Positions 1-11,499 of a stretch of 64,000 nt of DNA are shown in pieces. The DNA is from Pinus tabuliformis (Eukaryota > Streptophyta > Pinopsida > Pinales > Pinaceae), in NCBI GenBank assembly GCA_031772625.1, contig CM062815.1:124233977-124297976 (forward strand), given 5' to 3'. The position numbers were made by a program, and so were the translations under genes. How positions within the stretch are numbered: the stretch's first letter is position 1; the number at the start of each line of letters is the position of its first letter. The notes beneath the pieces are model-generated. The model was not told the DNA's origin. It saw nothing but the letters and a program-made list of their open reading frames with translations, and searched no databases.

Positions 1-444
1 GTATCATCTTTTCAAGCATCTAAATCGACTCAAGAAAAATGGAAAATACCTCCATTGAATGAATTCATTGCAGCATTGACTCAAGAGAAAGCTAAGATAG
101 TCCAAATGGGTGCCATCAAGTGTTCAAAGAACCAAGCACTTGCGAATAGTGATGCTCCAAAGGGATGTGGAAGAGACAAGCAAAAAGGGAAGGGTAAATT
201 TAATGAATTGAAGAAGGAGAGACTCGTACAATCTTCAAAGAGCTCTTCTTTGCCTAAGGGTAAGAAGAAGAAGGAAAAAACACTTTTCAACTACCATTCC
301 AAATGTTTTCATCTCAAAGAAAATTTCATGAGGAAAACAATCAATGAGATGGCTAAGCAATTGCAGCAACACAATCTCACCATGCTCGAGAATGCAAAGA
401 AGAAGGATGATAACAGAACGAGAGATGGGAGAGGGAGAGCATGA
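1..444 (+). pseudogene. Copia-A gag C-terminal fragment
   Basis: The reading frame is open from the window edge to a TGA at 442-444. It is rich in Lys and Ser and then has a Cys/His segment (Y-H-S-K-C-F-H-L) followed by a stretch (M-R-K-T-I-N-E-M) that matches the region around the zinc-knuckle-like end of plant Copia gag. The first Cys of the finger appears to be His. The usual RNA-packaging role is family knowledge; the finger looks damaged here. The protein start is outside the window. Confidence 0.6.
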
Positions 445-459
445 GATGGTCATGCTTTA

Positions 460-1050
460 ATGGCTATCACATCCACTCTATCAGCTAGGATCCTTGATTC
501 AGGTGCATCGAACCATATGGCTACATCGAAAGATGAATTTTCCTCCATCGAAGAAAGCACCAGATACGTAATTTACTTGAGAGATGCCACACCCACAAAG
601 GTGTGCGGAGAAGGAATTGTAGACCTTGAAGGGGTCTGCTTCACAAATGTGCTTCATGTTCCCTCACTATCTACAAATCTTCTCTCGATATATCAGATCA
701 CTCATTCCAGCTCTAGAAGGAAGGTGGAGTTCACTTCAGACTCCGCAATGATTATCGACATTTCCATGGGCTCACAGCTTGCACATGGAATTGCAGATCA
801 CGGTTCTCGTTTGTATTTCTTCTCCCACTTTGTTATTAAATCTATTAGCACTGTATTTATGTCACAATATAATGATATCAACAGGTTATGGCATGAAATA
901 TTTGGCCATCTAAACTATAAGTACTTGCATCAACTCAGCAAGGAAAATATGGTAGAAGGATTGCCCACTATTAAATTCACAAGTGGTGTATGTCAAGGAT
1001 GCATTCTTGGCAATCATTTGGAGCAAAAGTTTGACAAACGGAAGGCATAG
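460..1050 (+). pseudogene. Copia-A protease and GAG-pre-integrase region
   Basis: The aspartic protease active site D-S-G-A-S is visible near residue 13 (context I-L-D-S-G-A-S-N-H-M). It cleaves the polyprotein in active relatives. The second half holds the integrase zinc-binding domain: H-E-I-F-G-H-L-N, then C-Q-G-C in the C-terminal part. The frame ends at a TAG that interrupts the integrase, which resumes at 1072 in the same relative order. The key residues are present, so this part is better preserved than the rest of the element. Confidence 0.8.
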
Positions 1051-1071
1051 AGAGCTTCTTCAACTATTGGG

Positions 1072-1988
1072 ATGATTCACAGTAACATCACAGGCCCTTT
1101 CCCATATCCTTCAATCAGTAAGGCTCGATATGTACTCACCTTCATAGATGATTTCTCTCGCTTTACTTGGGTATTTTTTCTGAAATTAAAATTGGAAGTA
1201 TTTGAATACCTTATAGAATTTAAAACACTTGCTGAGAACGAGTCTGGGTGTAAGATTAATATACTCTGTACTAATAATGGGGGAATTATGTCAACAAAGA
1301 TGTGCAACAACTTTGTATTGATGCAAGTATACAAGTACAACACACAGTGCCATATACACCACAACAGAATGGTGTCACGGAGAGAAAAAAACGATCGTTA
1401 AAAGAGATGGCCAATTGTATGCTAGAGTCAAAATCATTAGCTCCTAAGCTATGGGTTGAAGCTATTAATTGTGTAACATATATTCAAAACCGCATTCTTC
1501 ACAAAGCACTCAAAGGCACCACTCCATTTGAATGTTGGACCGGTAACAAACCAAAAGTGTCGCACTTTCGCATTTTTGGTTCACGAACATGGGCTCACAT
1601 TCCGACAGGTAAGAGGAAGGATTTGGAGCCTCAAAGTGTTGAATGTATATTTTTTCGATATCTTGATAGTGTCAAACGATATATATTTCTAGACTCTCAC
1701 ACTGAAAAGTTCCTTGTAGCTCGAATTGTGAAGTTTGAAGAAGAATTACTGCATGATTTTTTAGCAAACCCTACTGAGGAACCGCTTGTTGGCACTGATG
1801 AGGAGGAGTCTGAAACTTATTCAAGCACTTCAGAGCAGCCATCAAAGAATCCTCTTGGGTCTGATTCAAAGGATGAGGAGCAGGTCATGGCTGCTCCAAC
1901 TCAACTGCCAACTTGGGCAAAGAAAACCCTACAAGATGCGGGTGAACTAGTCAGTGATCCTGCCGATGCGAGAAGGACTAGATCATAG
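1072..1988 (+). pseudogene. Copia-A integrase core, frameshifted
   Basis: The first frame (1072-1401) has the start of the integrase core: H-S-N-I-T-G-P-F and F-I-D-D-F-S-R-F-T-W. The reading then moves to another frame (1302-1988) with T-P-Q-Q-N-G-V-T-E-R, the segment carrying the catalytic Glu, and the usual F-E-C-W-T-G and F-G-S-R motifs. A small indel near 1300 joins the two. The C-terminal part is acidic, as in the linker before Copia reverse transcriptase. Inactive as it stands. Confidence 0.8.
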
Positions 1989-2040
1989 TTTTTTGGGGCT
2001 CCTCAAGACCTAACTGCCGCTGAACCATTTCTTCCCATAC

Positions 2041-2765
2041 GTTTCTATATGAAACTTGGTTCAGATCCATAGTCACACTCTGAGGTTGCTGGAAACCCAC
2101 TTTGGGAGGCTGCCATGGATGAAGAGTACTTTGCTCTCATGGAAAACAACACATGGGACTTGGTTCCACTTCCGAAAGGAAGAAAGCTTGCTGTAGATGG
2201 TGAGATCAGCAAGTAAAAAGCTTGAATTTTTGCAAAAGGATACTCATAGGTACATGGCATAGACTACACAAAGACATTTGCACCTGTTGCAAAAATGGAC
2301 TCCATTCGACTAGTTTTAGCGATTACTACTTCTCGCAGATGAGAATTTCATCACATGGATGTGAAGAGTGCATTTCTTCATGGAGATATCAAGGAGGAGA
2401 TATATATGGAGCAGCCACAGTGATACATTCAGAACTCTTCCCTCATTTGCAGATTAAAGAAGTCTTTTTATGGCATAAAATAGGCTCCTAGAGCTTGGTA
2501 TGCAAAGATGGATTCTTTCCTGCTTTCCATTGGATTCATTCAATGCAAATCTGACCCAAATGTTTATTTTCTGCAACATGACAATTCATTTTTGCTAATA
2601 GTACTTTATGTAGATGATTTACTGATGACAAGGAACCTTGCCTTAGCTATTGATTTGACAAAATCAGCATTGCATGATCGATTTTCCATGACAGATTTGG
2701 GACTGTTGCACTACTTTCTTGGTCTCGAAGTTTCTCAGTCTACTTCAGGGATAAAGATGGCATAG
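2041..2765 (+). pseudogene. Copia-A reverse transcriptase, broken
   Basis: Three-frame reading recovers plant Copia reverse transcriptase in order: W-E-A-A-M-D-E-E, then a segment like K-T-F-A-P-V, then M-D-V-K-S-A-F-L-H-G near 2357, then the intact catalytic box Y-V-D-D-L-L near 2611. Several internal stops sit where Gln or Trp is usual, so no functional enzyme is made. The polymerase normally copies element RNA in the virus-like particle. Confidence 0.75.
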
Positions 2766-2801
2766 TCTAAGTATGCATCAGATCTACTTGTCTAGTTTTA
2801 G

Positions 2802-3540
2802 ATGATAGAATGCAAGCCAACAACATCTCCCTTTCTTTCAGGGATCATATTTGAGGATGCAGGTACTACACCTTTGATGGAGAGTACACTGTATCGAAAG
2901 TTGGTTGGGAGTTTGTTATTTCTTACTCACACCCGACTTGATATATATTTTTCATTAGGAGCTTTTTCCAGATATATGCAGGATCCCCATGAGCTTCACT
3001 AAAAGAGAATCCTTAGATATGTGAAAGGTAATTTGTTATCTTTTATGCTACAGATTGTCCACTTTCACTGATTGGGTACACAGATTTTGATTGGGCTGGC
3101 AATGGTATAGATCGCAAGTCCATCTATGGTTATGTTTTTAGATTTGGTTTAGGGCCTGCTTGCTAGTCTAGCATTAAGTAATCCATGATTGCTCTATCTA
3201 CAGCTGAGGTAGAGTATAGAGGAGCAATAAATGTAGCTACATAGGTTTTTTAGTTGTAGGGGCTTCTCTTAGAGTTTGGTATTCAGTATCCACTTCCGAC
3301 TGTCATATTTTGTGAAAATCAGGGGTCCATTCAAATATCGATTGATCTAGTTCAGAGGTAGAGGACCAAGCACATCGAGATTCACATGCACTACATCTGT
3401 GAGCTGCTCCGTGAACGATTCATATCACTGCAGCACTGCCCCAATGAGCAGCACGTTGCAGATATCTTCATCAAGTCTTTCACTGAAAAGAAATTTTCAG
3501 AATCGAGAGCTATGCTTAGAGTGGTGGAGACATCTGAGTA
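2802..3540 (+). pseudogene. Copia-A RNase H, broken
   Basis: The region begins with the connection domain (Y-R-K-L-V-G-S-L-L-F-L at about 2896) and passes through D-R-K-S-I-Y-G-Y, S-T-A-E-V-E-Y and T-K-H-I-E-I-H to a terminal V-V-E-T-S-E and stop near 3540. These are the standard landmarks of Copia RNase H. Several TAG codons interrupt it. Confidence 0.7.
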
Positions 3541-3729
3541 GGCCCTTCTAGCCACTTAGCCCTTTTTTCTTCTTTTTTTTTTTTGGGGGGGGGGGGGGGG
3601 GGTATTTTCCCATGAGGTTTTCCCTCCTTCTTCATTTTATGAGGATCTTTTATTTATTGTACCTGAGTACCTCACATGGCATCTTGGCCGGGACTCAGTT
3701 TAGGTAAGTGAGCTAGGATGAAGGGGGGG
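3541..3729 (+). other. Copia-A 3' untranslated region with T/G homopolymers and polypurine tract
   Basis: A T run is followed directly by 18 consecutive G (3585-3602). The purine tract A-A-G-G-G-G-G-G-G at 3721-3729 touches the 3' LTR and would prime plus-strand DNA synthesis in an active copy. No coding potential is seen. Confidence 0.6.
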
Positions 3730-4390
3730 TATTGGAATATAATCCTAACATATACATTTATTTTTTAGCCTAAGTATCCTTGACTTAGCCACATGCACTA
3801 AAAATCATGTTCACACTTGGTTTTTGGTAAACTAGCTTGGTGGACCAAATTTCCCTTGTTTTTTGCCTTTAAAGGCTTAATATTATGGAAATATTGGTCC
3901 AATCACTTTCCTAAACCATTTGGACATCTAAGTGCATGTCCACGCCTAACCACACCTCATCCACTTGAGTTATTTGAGGATTGGCGCCCCACATGAAGAT
4001 TCCCCCTTAAATCAAGGGATTTGGTCCCCCAGACCATTTTAGCATGTTTTAAAGTTGCCTTCCTTGGGAAATACACCCCTCCTCATGCTTTCCTCGTGGC
4101 TGATAGTTGGCATAGGTTGTCTTGAGTCATTGTTGCTATTTTAGGCCTCCCTTTAGCTTTTCTTAGCCTTTTCTAGTTTTTTACTAGTTTTCTAGATTCG
4201 GCAATTTCTATATAACCACCTCCCTTTGGGATTAGAGGTTTGGTTTCTCATGTATTACTATTGTTCATTAATTTAATACATTGATTTTATGGAGAAAATT
4301 ATTTCTCTCATCTCTTGAATAGCAACAAATTACTTGTGTTTAATTTAACTAGAATTCTAGATCTATCAGAGTTTCTACAGGAATTCTACA
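3730..4390 (+). repeat. Copia-A 3' LTR
   Basis: The LTR starts right after the purine tract with a sequence like TGTTGGAATATAATCC whose first bases are altered (TATTGGAATATAATCC). It ends near GTTTCTACA (4379) or ATTCTACA (4388-4390). The paired 5' LTR is outside the window, so the exact ends and the target duplication are not provable here. Confidence 0.6.
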
Positions 4391-5890
4391 ATCCATAGAG
4401 GATGTGGGTAGAATTGCTAAGGGATGAAGCAAAAGCATATGACCAGGAGGTCATAAAATTTTTGTACCTCGGGAGTCTAATGCATCCGAGCACCCTTCAT
4501 TAAAATCAGAATCGAAAGTTGTGAAAGAGGAAACATGGACAATCAATGCAAACCAGGTTCAATTCTGTTAAAATAGAGCTAAATTGACGGAATTGATAAG
4601 TCTTTAAAAGACTTAATTAAATGTAATTATCTTCCATGTACGCATATAGAGAGATTTAGGTGTTGGTTTGAGCGATCTTAGGAGAAGATCATGGATCTAG
4701 AATGGTCCATGATTATGTAGTTATTTTTATAAATTGTGTAATTGCATGTTGTGAGAGAGAGAGAGGACACAATATAGTCACAGGGGAAATTTGTGACTAA
4801 GGCTGAGAGGCTTTAGTTTGTAACCAAATTCTGTATATAATAGAAATATGTTTGTTTCTTGTATTTCATGTGTCTATGTATGGTTTATATATACGTTCTT
4901 TACTGTGAGTTAATAGATGGGTTTATGTGAGTGTAAAGGATGAAGTTCCTATGAACTTCGCCATAAACGAGTATGACAGAGATAAATGGGAATCAAACAT
5001 AATTCCACAATACATGCATGAGATCAGGTCAACGAAGGATATTGGTCAAACAAAATAGAAACTGTTGGATCGTTTAGATCAACGGATAAGACTGGTGGAA
5101 GAGGAATGGTGAAGGAACCATCAGAGCCATCCGATGGAAGAAGATCCACAGTCATCACGTGGTGAAGATGCATGGGCGTTAATCAGAATGGAAAGGTGGT
5201 TTTCATAGGTGGGACTATTTCTCATGTGGCCTCAATGCCGTAAGCAGTATTTCAATTCTAGACCCGAGAAAGTTATGAACCATTAATCTAGTTGAAGTCT
5301 GGATAGATCACAACCTTCTGTTGGGTGATTGATCAGATGCATATTGCTTCCGAAAGTGCGCGTTGGTTAATTTTGAATTCAGATCTGATGAGGGTTTATA
5401 CAACAAGGTTAAGACCTCGTTGAGTTCCGACCATCAAGACCGTCTGTTGGATGGTTGATCGGACATTAATCGTGCTCGAACATGTGCATGGTTTAACATT
5501 TCGAGAGGACCCAATATGTTATCAATGTGGTTAAATTTATTTTAAGCATTCAAAGAGGGCTGATAATGATTGGTCGAGTTATGTTGTAGTTTGATGTTTG
5601 TTGTGATTTCACGGACTATGGGTTTATTGTGAAATCCACCAATAAGAAAGCTTCTGATATATATGTGGGCGCATAACCCCCAAGTCCACATATGTAAAAT
5701 TATAAAGATACAACTTTGTTGCGTAAAGCAGTTTAGCTGTCATCAGAATCACTTTTGTAAAAAATGGAAATTGGTGAATCTTTTTTTCTAGAAAACTCAT
5801 GGGAAATTATCCCACTTGCGAATATTAGCCCTAAAAATTTTCCATGCTTTCTCCTCCACTCTCTGTTGTATTCCATTAAGTTATTTTGTG
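4391..5890. other. Non-coding stretch with diverged repeats
   Basis: No convincing ORF. A GA microsatellite lies at about 4753-4766 and a TATA-like CTGTATATAATAG near 4830. Two similar segments at about 5313-5400 and 5427-5520 share CTGTTGG-TG-TTGATC-GA and a downstream CGxxxxTGxGCxxGGTTAA pattern; a third short relative lies near 5062. They may be remains of an LTR or of a tandem repeat. Confidence 0.4.
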
Positions 5891-5906
5891 AACTCAAATT
5901 AATTTT
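5891..5906. repeat. LINE target-site duplication, left copy
   Basis: The 16-mer AACTCAAATTAATTTT occurs here and again at 17057-17072. It sits directly next to the poly(A) end of the minus-strand LINE (seen as T on the plus strand). The last T residues could partly belong to the tail. Confidence 0.9.
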
Positions 5907-6180
5907 TTTTTTGTGTAAATAAGCTTTGATATTAACAAGTGTAACATATAGTACAAAAATTATGCTGAAGCAGATGACTGGCCGCAACTAGGCAGGCCTT
6001 ACCAGCTAAAAACAGTTTGAAACATAAGCCTGGAAGAGTAGCAAACATAAGAGACAGAGTGCTGCCAAGAAGTGCACCACGCAGGGTGACTTAGGCCAAA
6101 AAAACTGACAAGCACATTACTGAGGAACTGAAGGCAAAAACATACATGACATAGTCCGACAGAGGGACAGGGAAGACTGA
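5907..6180 (-). other. LINE 3' untranslated region and A tail
   Basis: Reading the minus strand, the sequence after ORF3 has no ORF and ends with TATTTACAC followed by about ten A residues that merge with the target duplication. A TTAATATCAAAGC element precedes the tail. Confidence 0.7.
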
Positions 6181-6750
6181 TCAGAGATTTTTTGGGGGGT
6201 CTGGCACAGAGTGCACCTCTTTGCAGTTGGATGCATTATCCTGGTTGACCTTCGACGGACCACCCCGCTGCAGCTCCGGATGCTTGCTTTCTTGCTCAAT
6301 GCTTTTCCTGAGCAGCTTGATCAGGACAGTGAGCTTTTTGCTGATGGAATCAACCTCCTCATGCAGAGCGCAGAGTTTGAATTCGCTGCTTTGGACCACA
6401 GCCATATGCTCCTTGGTCATAGTGGCAGCAAACTGCTGGAGAGTCCGCAGTTGCTCCGCCTGTTCAGCTTGGACATCCATGGCCTTAGCCAGGATGGTCT
6501 TCATACGCCACGCTTCAGCTTGTGTGCGAACAAACTGAGTCGCCCGAGTGCTGGGCGTCCCCGGATCTTGCAGCCAGTCGACTTCCTAGCTTAACTGATG
6601 GTCAGATAACTTGCTCTCTTCCTCTTGAGCCGAGGTCTCCAGGTCAATGATTTTCCGTTTGTTTCGCTGGGATGTTGGTCGCTCGAACATATCTCTAGCC
6701 CGCTGCAGATCTCTGTTTGCAGATTGGTTTCGGCTGCCTTCCCCCGCCAT
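6181..6750 (-). pseudogene. LINE ORF3 candidate: coiled-coil protein with one in-frame stop
   Basis: From an ATG at 6750 in good plant context (CCCATGGCG) the minus strand reads 190 codons including the terminal stop, with a single TAG at 6586-6588 where CAG (Gln) would fit (L-S-*-E-V-D-W). The N-terminal third is basic and polar (R-N-K-R-K-I-I-D-L). The C-terminal half is heptad-like and rich in Gln, Glu, Leu and Ala (A-E-Q-A-E-Q-L-R-T-L-Q-Q-F), which suggests a coiled coil. I do not recognise the family. It lies between the ORF2 end and the LINE tail, so it could be a third LINE ORF, a 3'-transduced gene or a captured gene. No frameshift is seen, which argues it was once coding. Confidence 0.5.
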
Positions 6751-6853
6751 GGGACCCCTCTCCTGATTGTTACTTGCCTGGAAGAAAATGCGAATCGAAG
6801 AACTCTGATTGCTGAGCACCGGAGCAGTGATGCTGCAATGGAGAGCAAGGAAG

Positions 6854-6862
6854 GATATATAG
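6854..6862 (-). promoter_or_regulatory. TATA-like box upstream of LINE ORF3
   Basis: The minus strand reads CTATATATC here, with TATATA at 6856-6861, about 105 bases before the ORF3 ATG. A pyrimidine-rich start-like region (CCTTCCTTGCTCTCC) follows, which fits a leader of about 75 bases. Spacing and composition are those of a plant core promoter, but function is inference. Confidence 0.4.
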
Positions 6863-7205
6863 AAAAAGGCGAGAAGATTTTGGGCGGTAGAGCAGGTCGC
6901 GACATGCATTTTGCATGTCCGATCAACATAAATGCTGCAATTCGTAGTTGTGGAGGGAAACTGCGATGATTGGGAATGTTTTCGATCACCTCCTCCTGCA
7001 CAGTTCTGGATGTGCCAAGTGTCCTTCTGTCCTGTGGTTCTACGGTGGCTTATGTCACTCCGGATCATGGTGCAGTACAATTTCATGTGGCCTGCGGTGC
7101 ACATAATTTCCCTCAACCAGGTTGTCCTTCGATGCTTGCTGTGAGTTGATGGCTCTCGTCCCGTTGACCTATCCATACACTTATGGTGGTGAATTAGGCG
7201 GCCTG

Positions 7206-10200
7206 TCATTCTACCTTGTCAGCTTCCACCAAATCTATTCCTGCGAGGTGAGAGCACCGATCTTTTAATTGATTACTCTCGACCTGATGCCAACAGCTGT
7301 CCACCATTCCGTTTGGGTTCTCGATCCCATGGTTTGCCAAGTGGTCGGCAACCGAATTTTCTTGCCTTCTTACCGCCTGGAAGATGAGGCCTTCCATTTT
7401 TCCGAGCAATTTCCCTATGTTCTCTGTGACCATAGCCAGGCGCCAGTGCTTGGTTACCTTACTGGCCGGCGTTCCCCCATAGATTTTCCTTGCCACCTGA
7501 ATGGCAATCTCAGAGTCGCCCTCAATTACTACGCTTTCTGCCTAGTTTCTTTGCAGGATTGTTAAACCTTTTTCCATTGCTGCGAATTCCATTTCGTTAT
7601 TTGTGCCCTCACCCAGAGCTTGACTGTAGATATGGATTATTTCACCTCTCTGGTTTCGAATGAGGCCTCCTATGCCAGCTGGTCCCGGGTTACCTCTCGA
7701 TGCCCCATCGAAATTTAGTTTCAGCAAGCCTTCAGGAGGCCGAGTCCATCCCTTTGGCATGCTGATGATGTTCTGCTGATTAGCTTGGGGTTTTTGGCTT
7801 TGATCGAGGTGAATGTTGAAAGCATTCAGGATTCTCTGGTCTTCCGCGGTGATTTGGCTGGATGGGTCTACTTTACTTTTTACCAGAATCAATTGGCGAA
7901 TGTTCTCAATTAAGGTAATTGTCAGGTGCTCTATATTCCTGTGCTCATTTTGAAAAATTCTTCTGTTCCTTTCCTTCCATATTGTCCATGTGATGAAACC
8001 TGACAGAATTTTCCATATGCTATTAATTTGAGGGTTTTCAGAGTAATTGCTTGGCCAATTGGTAATAGTGTTTTGGATGGAGTCCATATCTCTTCTGTTT
8101 TGCTGCATGGTAGTTTCTATCCCTTGCCAAATGTGGTTAGCCCATTCGCATGTATTGAATAAGTGATTCATGGTTTCTTCTGCTTGATTGCACATAGGGC
8201 AAAAGGAAGGGCCTTCAAAGCCTTTTTTTCGCAGGTTCTCCCAGGTGAGCGTCTTACGCCTCATAAGGAGCCAAAGAAAGGTTTGAATTTTTGGCCAGAA
8301 TAAGGGATCCCAAACCTTGGTGAACCATGGTGCTGTCTCCCCCTGCTCTGTGAGTTCCAACTGCTCTCTGGCTTCTTTGAGAGTGAAGTTGCCATTGCCC
8401 TTCATACCCCACCTCAGTTTGTCTGCCTCCGAGGTTGTCCTAATTTTTCGTTTGTGAAGGACTTGGAGCAGGTCTGGAATGTTATTATTTTCCTCATTAG
8501 GGTTTTCGGTATCTGGAAGGGTCCATTCTCTCCAATCCTGGTTAATGCTATTAGGGATCCAGTACTGATGGACGGTATATTTTCCCCTGTTGTGACAGTT
8601 TATTTTGTAATCTTCAAGGTCTGGGTTTTCAAGCTTTGGATGCTGTTGCTAGGCGTCTTCCCAGAAGAAGGCTGATTCCCCATTTCAGATCTCCCAGAAG
8701 ATGTGGTCCTGAATAAGGTTTCGGTTTCTTTTTGCTAGATTCCAGATTGTGGAACCTTTCGGCAATTCTTGAAGTCTTATGAGGTCCTAGTCTCTGCAGT
8801 TAGGAGTGTATTTCTCCTTCCAATGTCTGGCCCAGGGGAGGTTTGTCTCTTTCAGCCAGCGCCACCACAGTTTGGCTCCACCAGTTTTGTTGCTAATGTC
8901 GGGGTCTATTAGGTTTAAACCTCCAACAAGTTTCAATTTACAGACCTTATCCCAGGCCACGAGAGCCCATTTCCTTTTCTCTGTGTTGCCACTCCATAAG
9001 AAGGATCTTTGAATGGATCGGATTTTCTGCAGGATGGCCTTGGGCGCCGGGAGGATAGAAAGCATGTACTGAGGGATAGCCTGCAGAATGGCTTTAGTTA
9101 AAACTAGACGTCCCGCAAAATTTAGTGCCCTGTGGGTCCAATGAATGCATCTTTTTTCCATGTTTGCTATGAGCCTTTCCCAGTGAACCTTTTGCCAAGG
9201 CTTGGTGGTGAGCGGGGCTCCCAGATACTTCGAAGGTAGAGAGCCTTTTCGAAAGCCTAGGATGCTGGTAAGATTGTTCTGAATTGAAACATGAGTATTA
9301 AAGAAGAAAATAGTCGATTTGGAATGGTTTATGTCCATACCTGATGCCCTGCTGAAAAGAGATAAGATAGATTTGTAAGCCTTGGCCTCTTTGACAGTTG
9401 GAGAGCCATGCAGCATGGTATCATCGGAAAACTGCTGGTGAGTAGTTGCAGGGGTGGAGGGGAGAGGGCACAATCCATTGATTTTCCCTTCCGCTTTGGC
9501 TCTGAGAATATATCTGCTAAGCCCTTCCATGAGAATCACAAAAAGGAAGGGGGACAACGAGTCTCCTTGCCTTATGCCTCGGGAAGGAGAGAAGGTGGCC
9601 GAGGGGGATCCATTAACCAAAATAGAGAAATTTGTTGACTTGATAAGAGTGAGAATCCATTTGGTCCACCGAATGTCAAAACCAAAAGCACTTAATGTGG
9701 CCTCCAGGTAATTCCAATTCACTTTGTCGAAAGCTTTTGAAAGGTCGAGCTGAATCATCATACCAGGGATTTTTCTGGATTGTAAAGTATGTATCATCTC
9801 CTGAGCCAAGAGGATGTTGTCCAGGATTTGTCTGCCTTCCACGAAGCCTGACTGCTCCTCCGAGATGATGTCAGGGAGGATAGGTTTAAGTCTGTTAGCG
9901 ATGACCTTAGAGATGATTTTATAAATCACGTTGCACAGAGCTATGGGGCGGAACTTTTCCGGGGTTCGAGCTTCCTCTTCTTTGGGGATTAGGGCTAGGA
10001 AAGTAGAGTTAAGGGCTTTAAGAATTGAGCCAGATCGTCTTGAATCTTCAACTACTTCCCAGACCTCTGTTTTGACTGTTTGCCAACAAGCTTTGTAGAA
10101 GTTTATAGTAAAGCCGTCAGGTCCCGGGGCTTTATCATTTGGCATGTCTTTTACAGCCTCCTCCACCTCCTCCATTGAGATCTTTCTTAACAAAGAGGCA

Positions 10201-11494
10201 TTTTGAGCTGGAGTAATAATTTGGGGTATGGCCTGAATTATTTCCTCTCTGGCTTCCGATCGATCTTCTTGAGATTCTTGGGCAATTTTCTTAAAGTGGC
10301 TAGTAAGCAAAGTTGAGATCTCATTATGGTTTTGAATAACTTCTCCAGATGCATTGGTAAGCTTGAGGATTTTGTTAGCCCCCCTGTAATCCATCGTCGA
10401 TCTATGGAAGAACTTTGTATTTTGCTCTCCCTCCTTCAACCATTGGATGCGAGATTTTTGCTTCCAAAGGATCTCTTCCTGTTGGCAGTGGAGCTGCCAT
10501 TTCTGCATTAGTAACTTTTCCTGTTCATTTGAGTCCTCCCTGTTGATCCCCGCAGCCCAGTCCTTATGAATTTGGCTTAGTCGGTCTTCAATATTGTGCT
10601 TTTCCTGGAAAATATTACCAAACTCAGTTGTATTCCATTCCTTGATTTTGTGTTTGATGTGCTTTAGTTTGGACTGGAGTTTAAACATTTTGGTCCCCCT
10701 TACATTCCTGGGCTCTTCCCACCATTTTTTCAATAGATCAGGAAAATTTGGGTGAGTTAGCCAGAATTTCTCAAATCTGAAAGGCCTGTTTTTGGGGGTC
10801 TCAAGAAAGGCAGCTTCTAGGGCGATAGGCCAGTGGTCTGATCCCCCACTGGGGAGGATATCAGAGTCAACTGTTGTTCCTTCCATTAATATGTTTTCTG
10901 AGATCAAAAAACGGTCAAGGCGAGAGGCTATCCTGTTTTCTCCTCCTCTTCGGTTGTTCCAAGTGTAGAGCCCATTTTTTGGGGGAATGTCGACCAGTTG
11001 GGCGGATTCCATGAAGTCAACAAAGTGTTCTGAGTCTCTATTTAGTCGCCTGAGGCCACCTTTTTTTTCCAGGAGGGTGGTAATCATGTTGAAATCCCCT
11101 CCCATTATGATCTTTGAATGTTGGTTTCTTAGCTTTAACTTCATTAACGAGTTCAGGAAAGAAATTTTATCTTCTAAACGCTGAGGCCCATATACATTTA
11201 TACAGAGGTAGGTTTCAGAATTACCTGTTAGCTGAAATTCAGTGGCAATGTATGATCTGGTAGCTTCCATGGAGGTGATTTAGATGACTCTGGAGTCCCA
11301 GAGGGTTGCAATGCCTCCTTCCCATCCTTGACTGGCTATGCCTGTATATTTGATAGTTTTTTCTAGCTTTTTGGTGATGTTCTCCAGCTGATCAGTAGCA
11401 CATTTTGTTTCCTGAATGAGCATAATATCTGGCTTTTCCTGTTGTAACTTCCTCTTGAGGAGTCGTTGCTTGACTTGGCTATTGAGCCCTCTTA
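7206..11494 (-). pseudogene. LINE ORF2: endonuclease, reverse transcriptase, zf-RVT, RNase H
   Basis: One minus-strand frame runs from 11494 to a stop at 7206. Its first seven codons plus one base are at 15188-15209, beyond the nested insert; joining them restores the usual S-W-N-I-R-G-L start of the endonuclease. Domains in order: EEP endonuclease (I-Q-E-T-K, G-G-D-F-N, S-D-H-W-P-I near 10838), reverse transcriptase (Q-L-D-L-S-K-A-F-D-K, G-I-R-Q-G-D-S-L-S-P, catalytic F-S-D-D), zf-RVT (C-P-M-C-x-H-L-F-x-C near 8190) and RNase H with D-G-A-S-R-G-N-P-G, E-F, G-D-S and V-A-D-H. In-frame stops at 11280, 8787, 8685, 8649 and 7542 kill the ORF, but there is no frameshift across about 1,437 codons. 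It drives target nicking and cDNA synthesis in active relatives. Confidence 0.93.
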
Positions 11495-11499
11495 TATTC
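11495..11499. repeat. 5-bp target duplication of the insert in LINE ORF2 (left copy)
   Basis: TATTC here equals TATTC at 15188-15192, flanking an element with TG/CA ends. Removing the insert and one copy restores the LINE reading frame exactly. Confidence 0.88.

Larger units (their letters stand above)
1..4390 (+). mobile_element. Copia-A: decayed Ty1/Copia retrotransposon, 5' part outside window
   Basis: Domains follow the Copia order gag, protease, integrase, reverse transcriptase, RNase H, then a purine tract and a 3' LTR. Integrase before reverse transcriptase separates Copia from Gypsy. Frameshifts and many stops, often TAG or TAA at expected Gln or Trp positions, show it is inactive. 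The 5' LTR and most of gag lie left of base 1, so no target duplication can be checked and the right edge (about 4380-4390) is approximate. Confidence 0.9.

Noticed and set aside
6211..7144. Plus-strand open frames opposite LINE ORF3 and the ORF2 tail
   Set aside because: The minus strand has the promoter-like context, ATG context and coiled-coil pattern; the plus frames show none.
8806..11184. Plus-strand open frames opposite LINE ORF2
   Set aside because: They mirror a clearly coding minus strand with endonuclease and polymerase motifs; none has recognisable domains.
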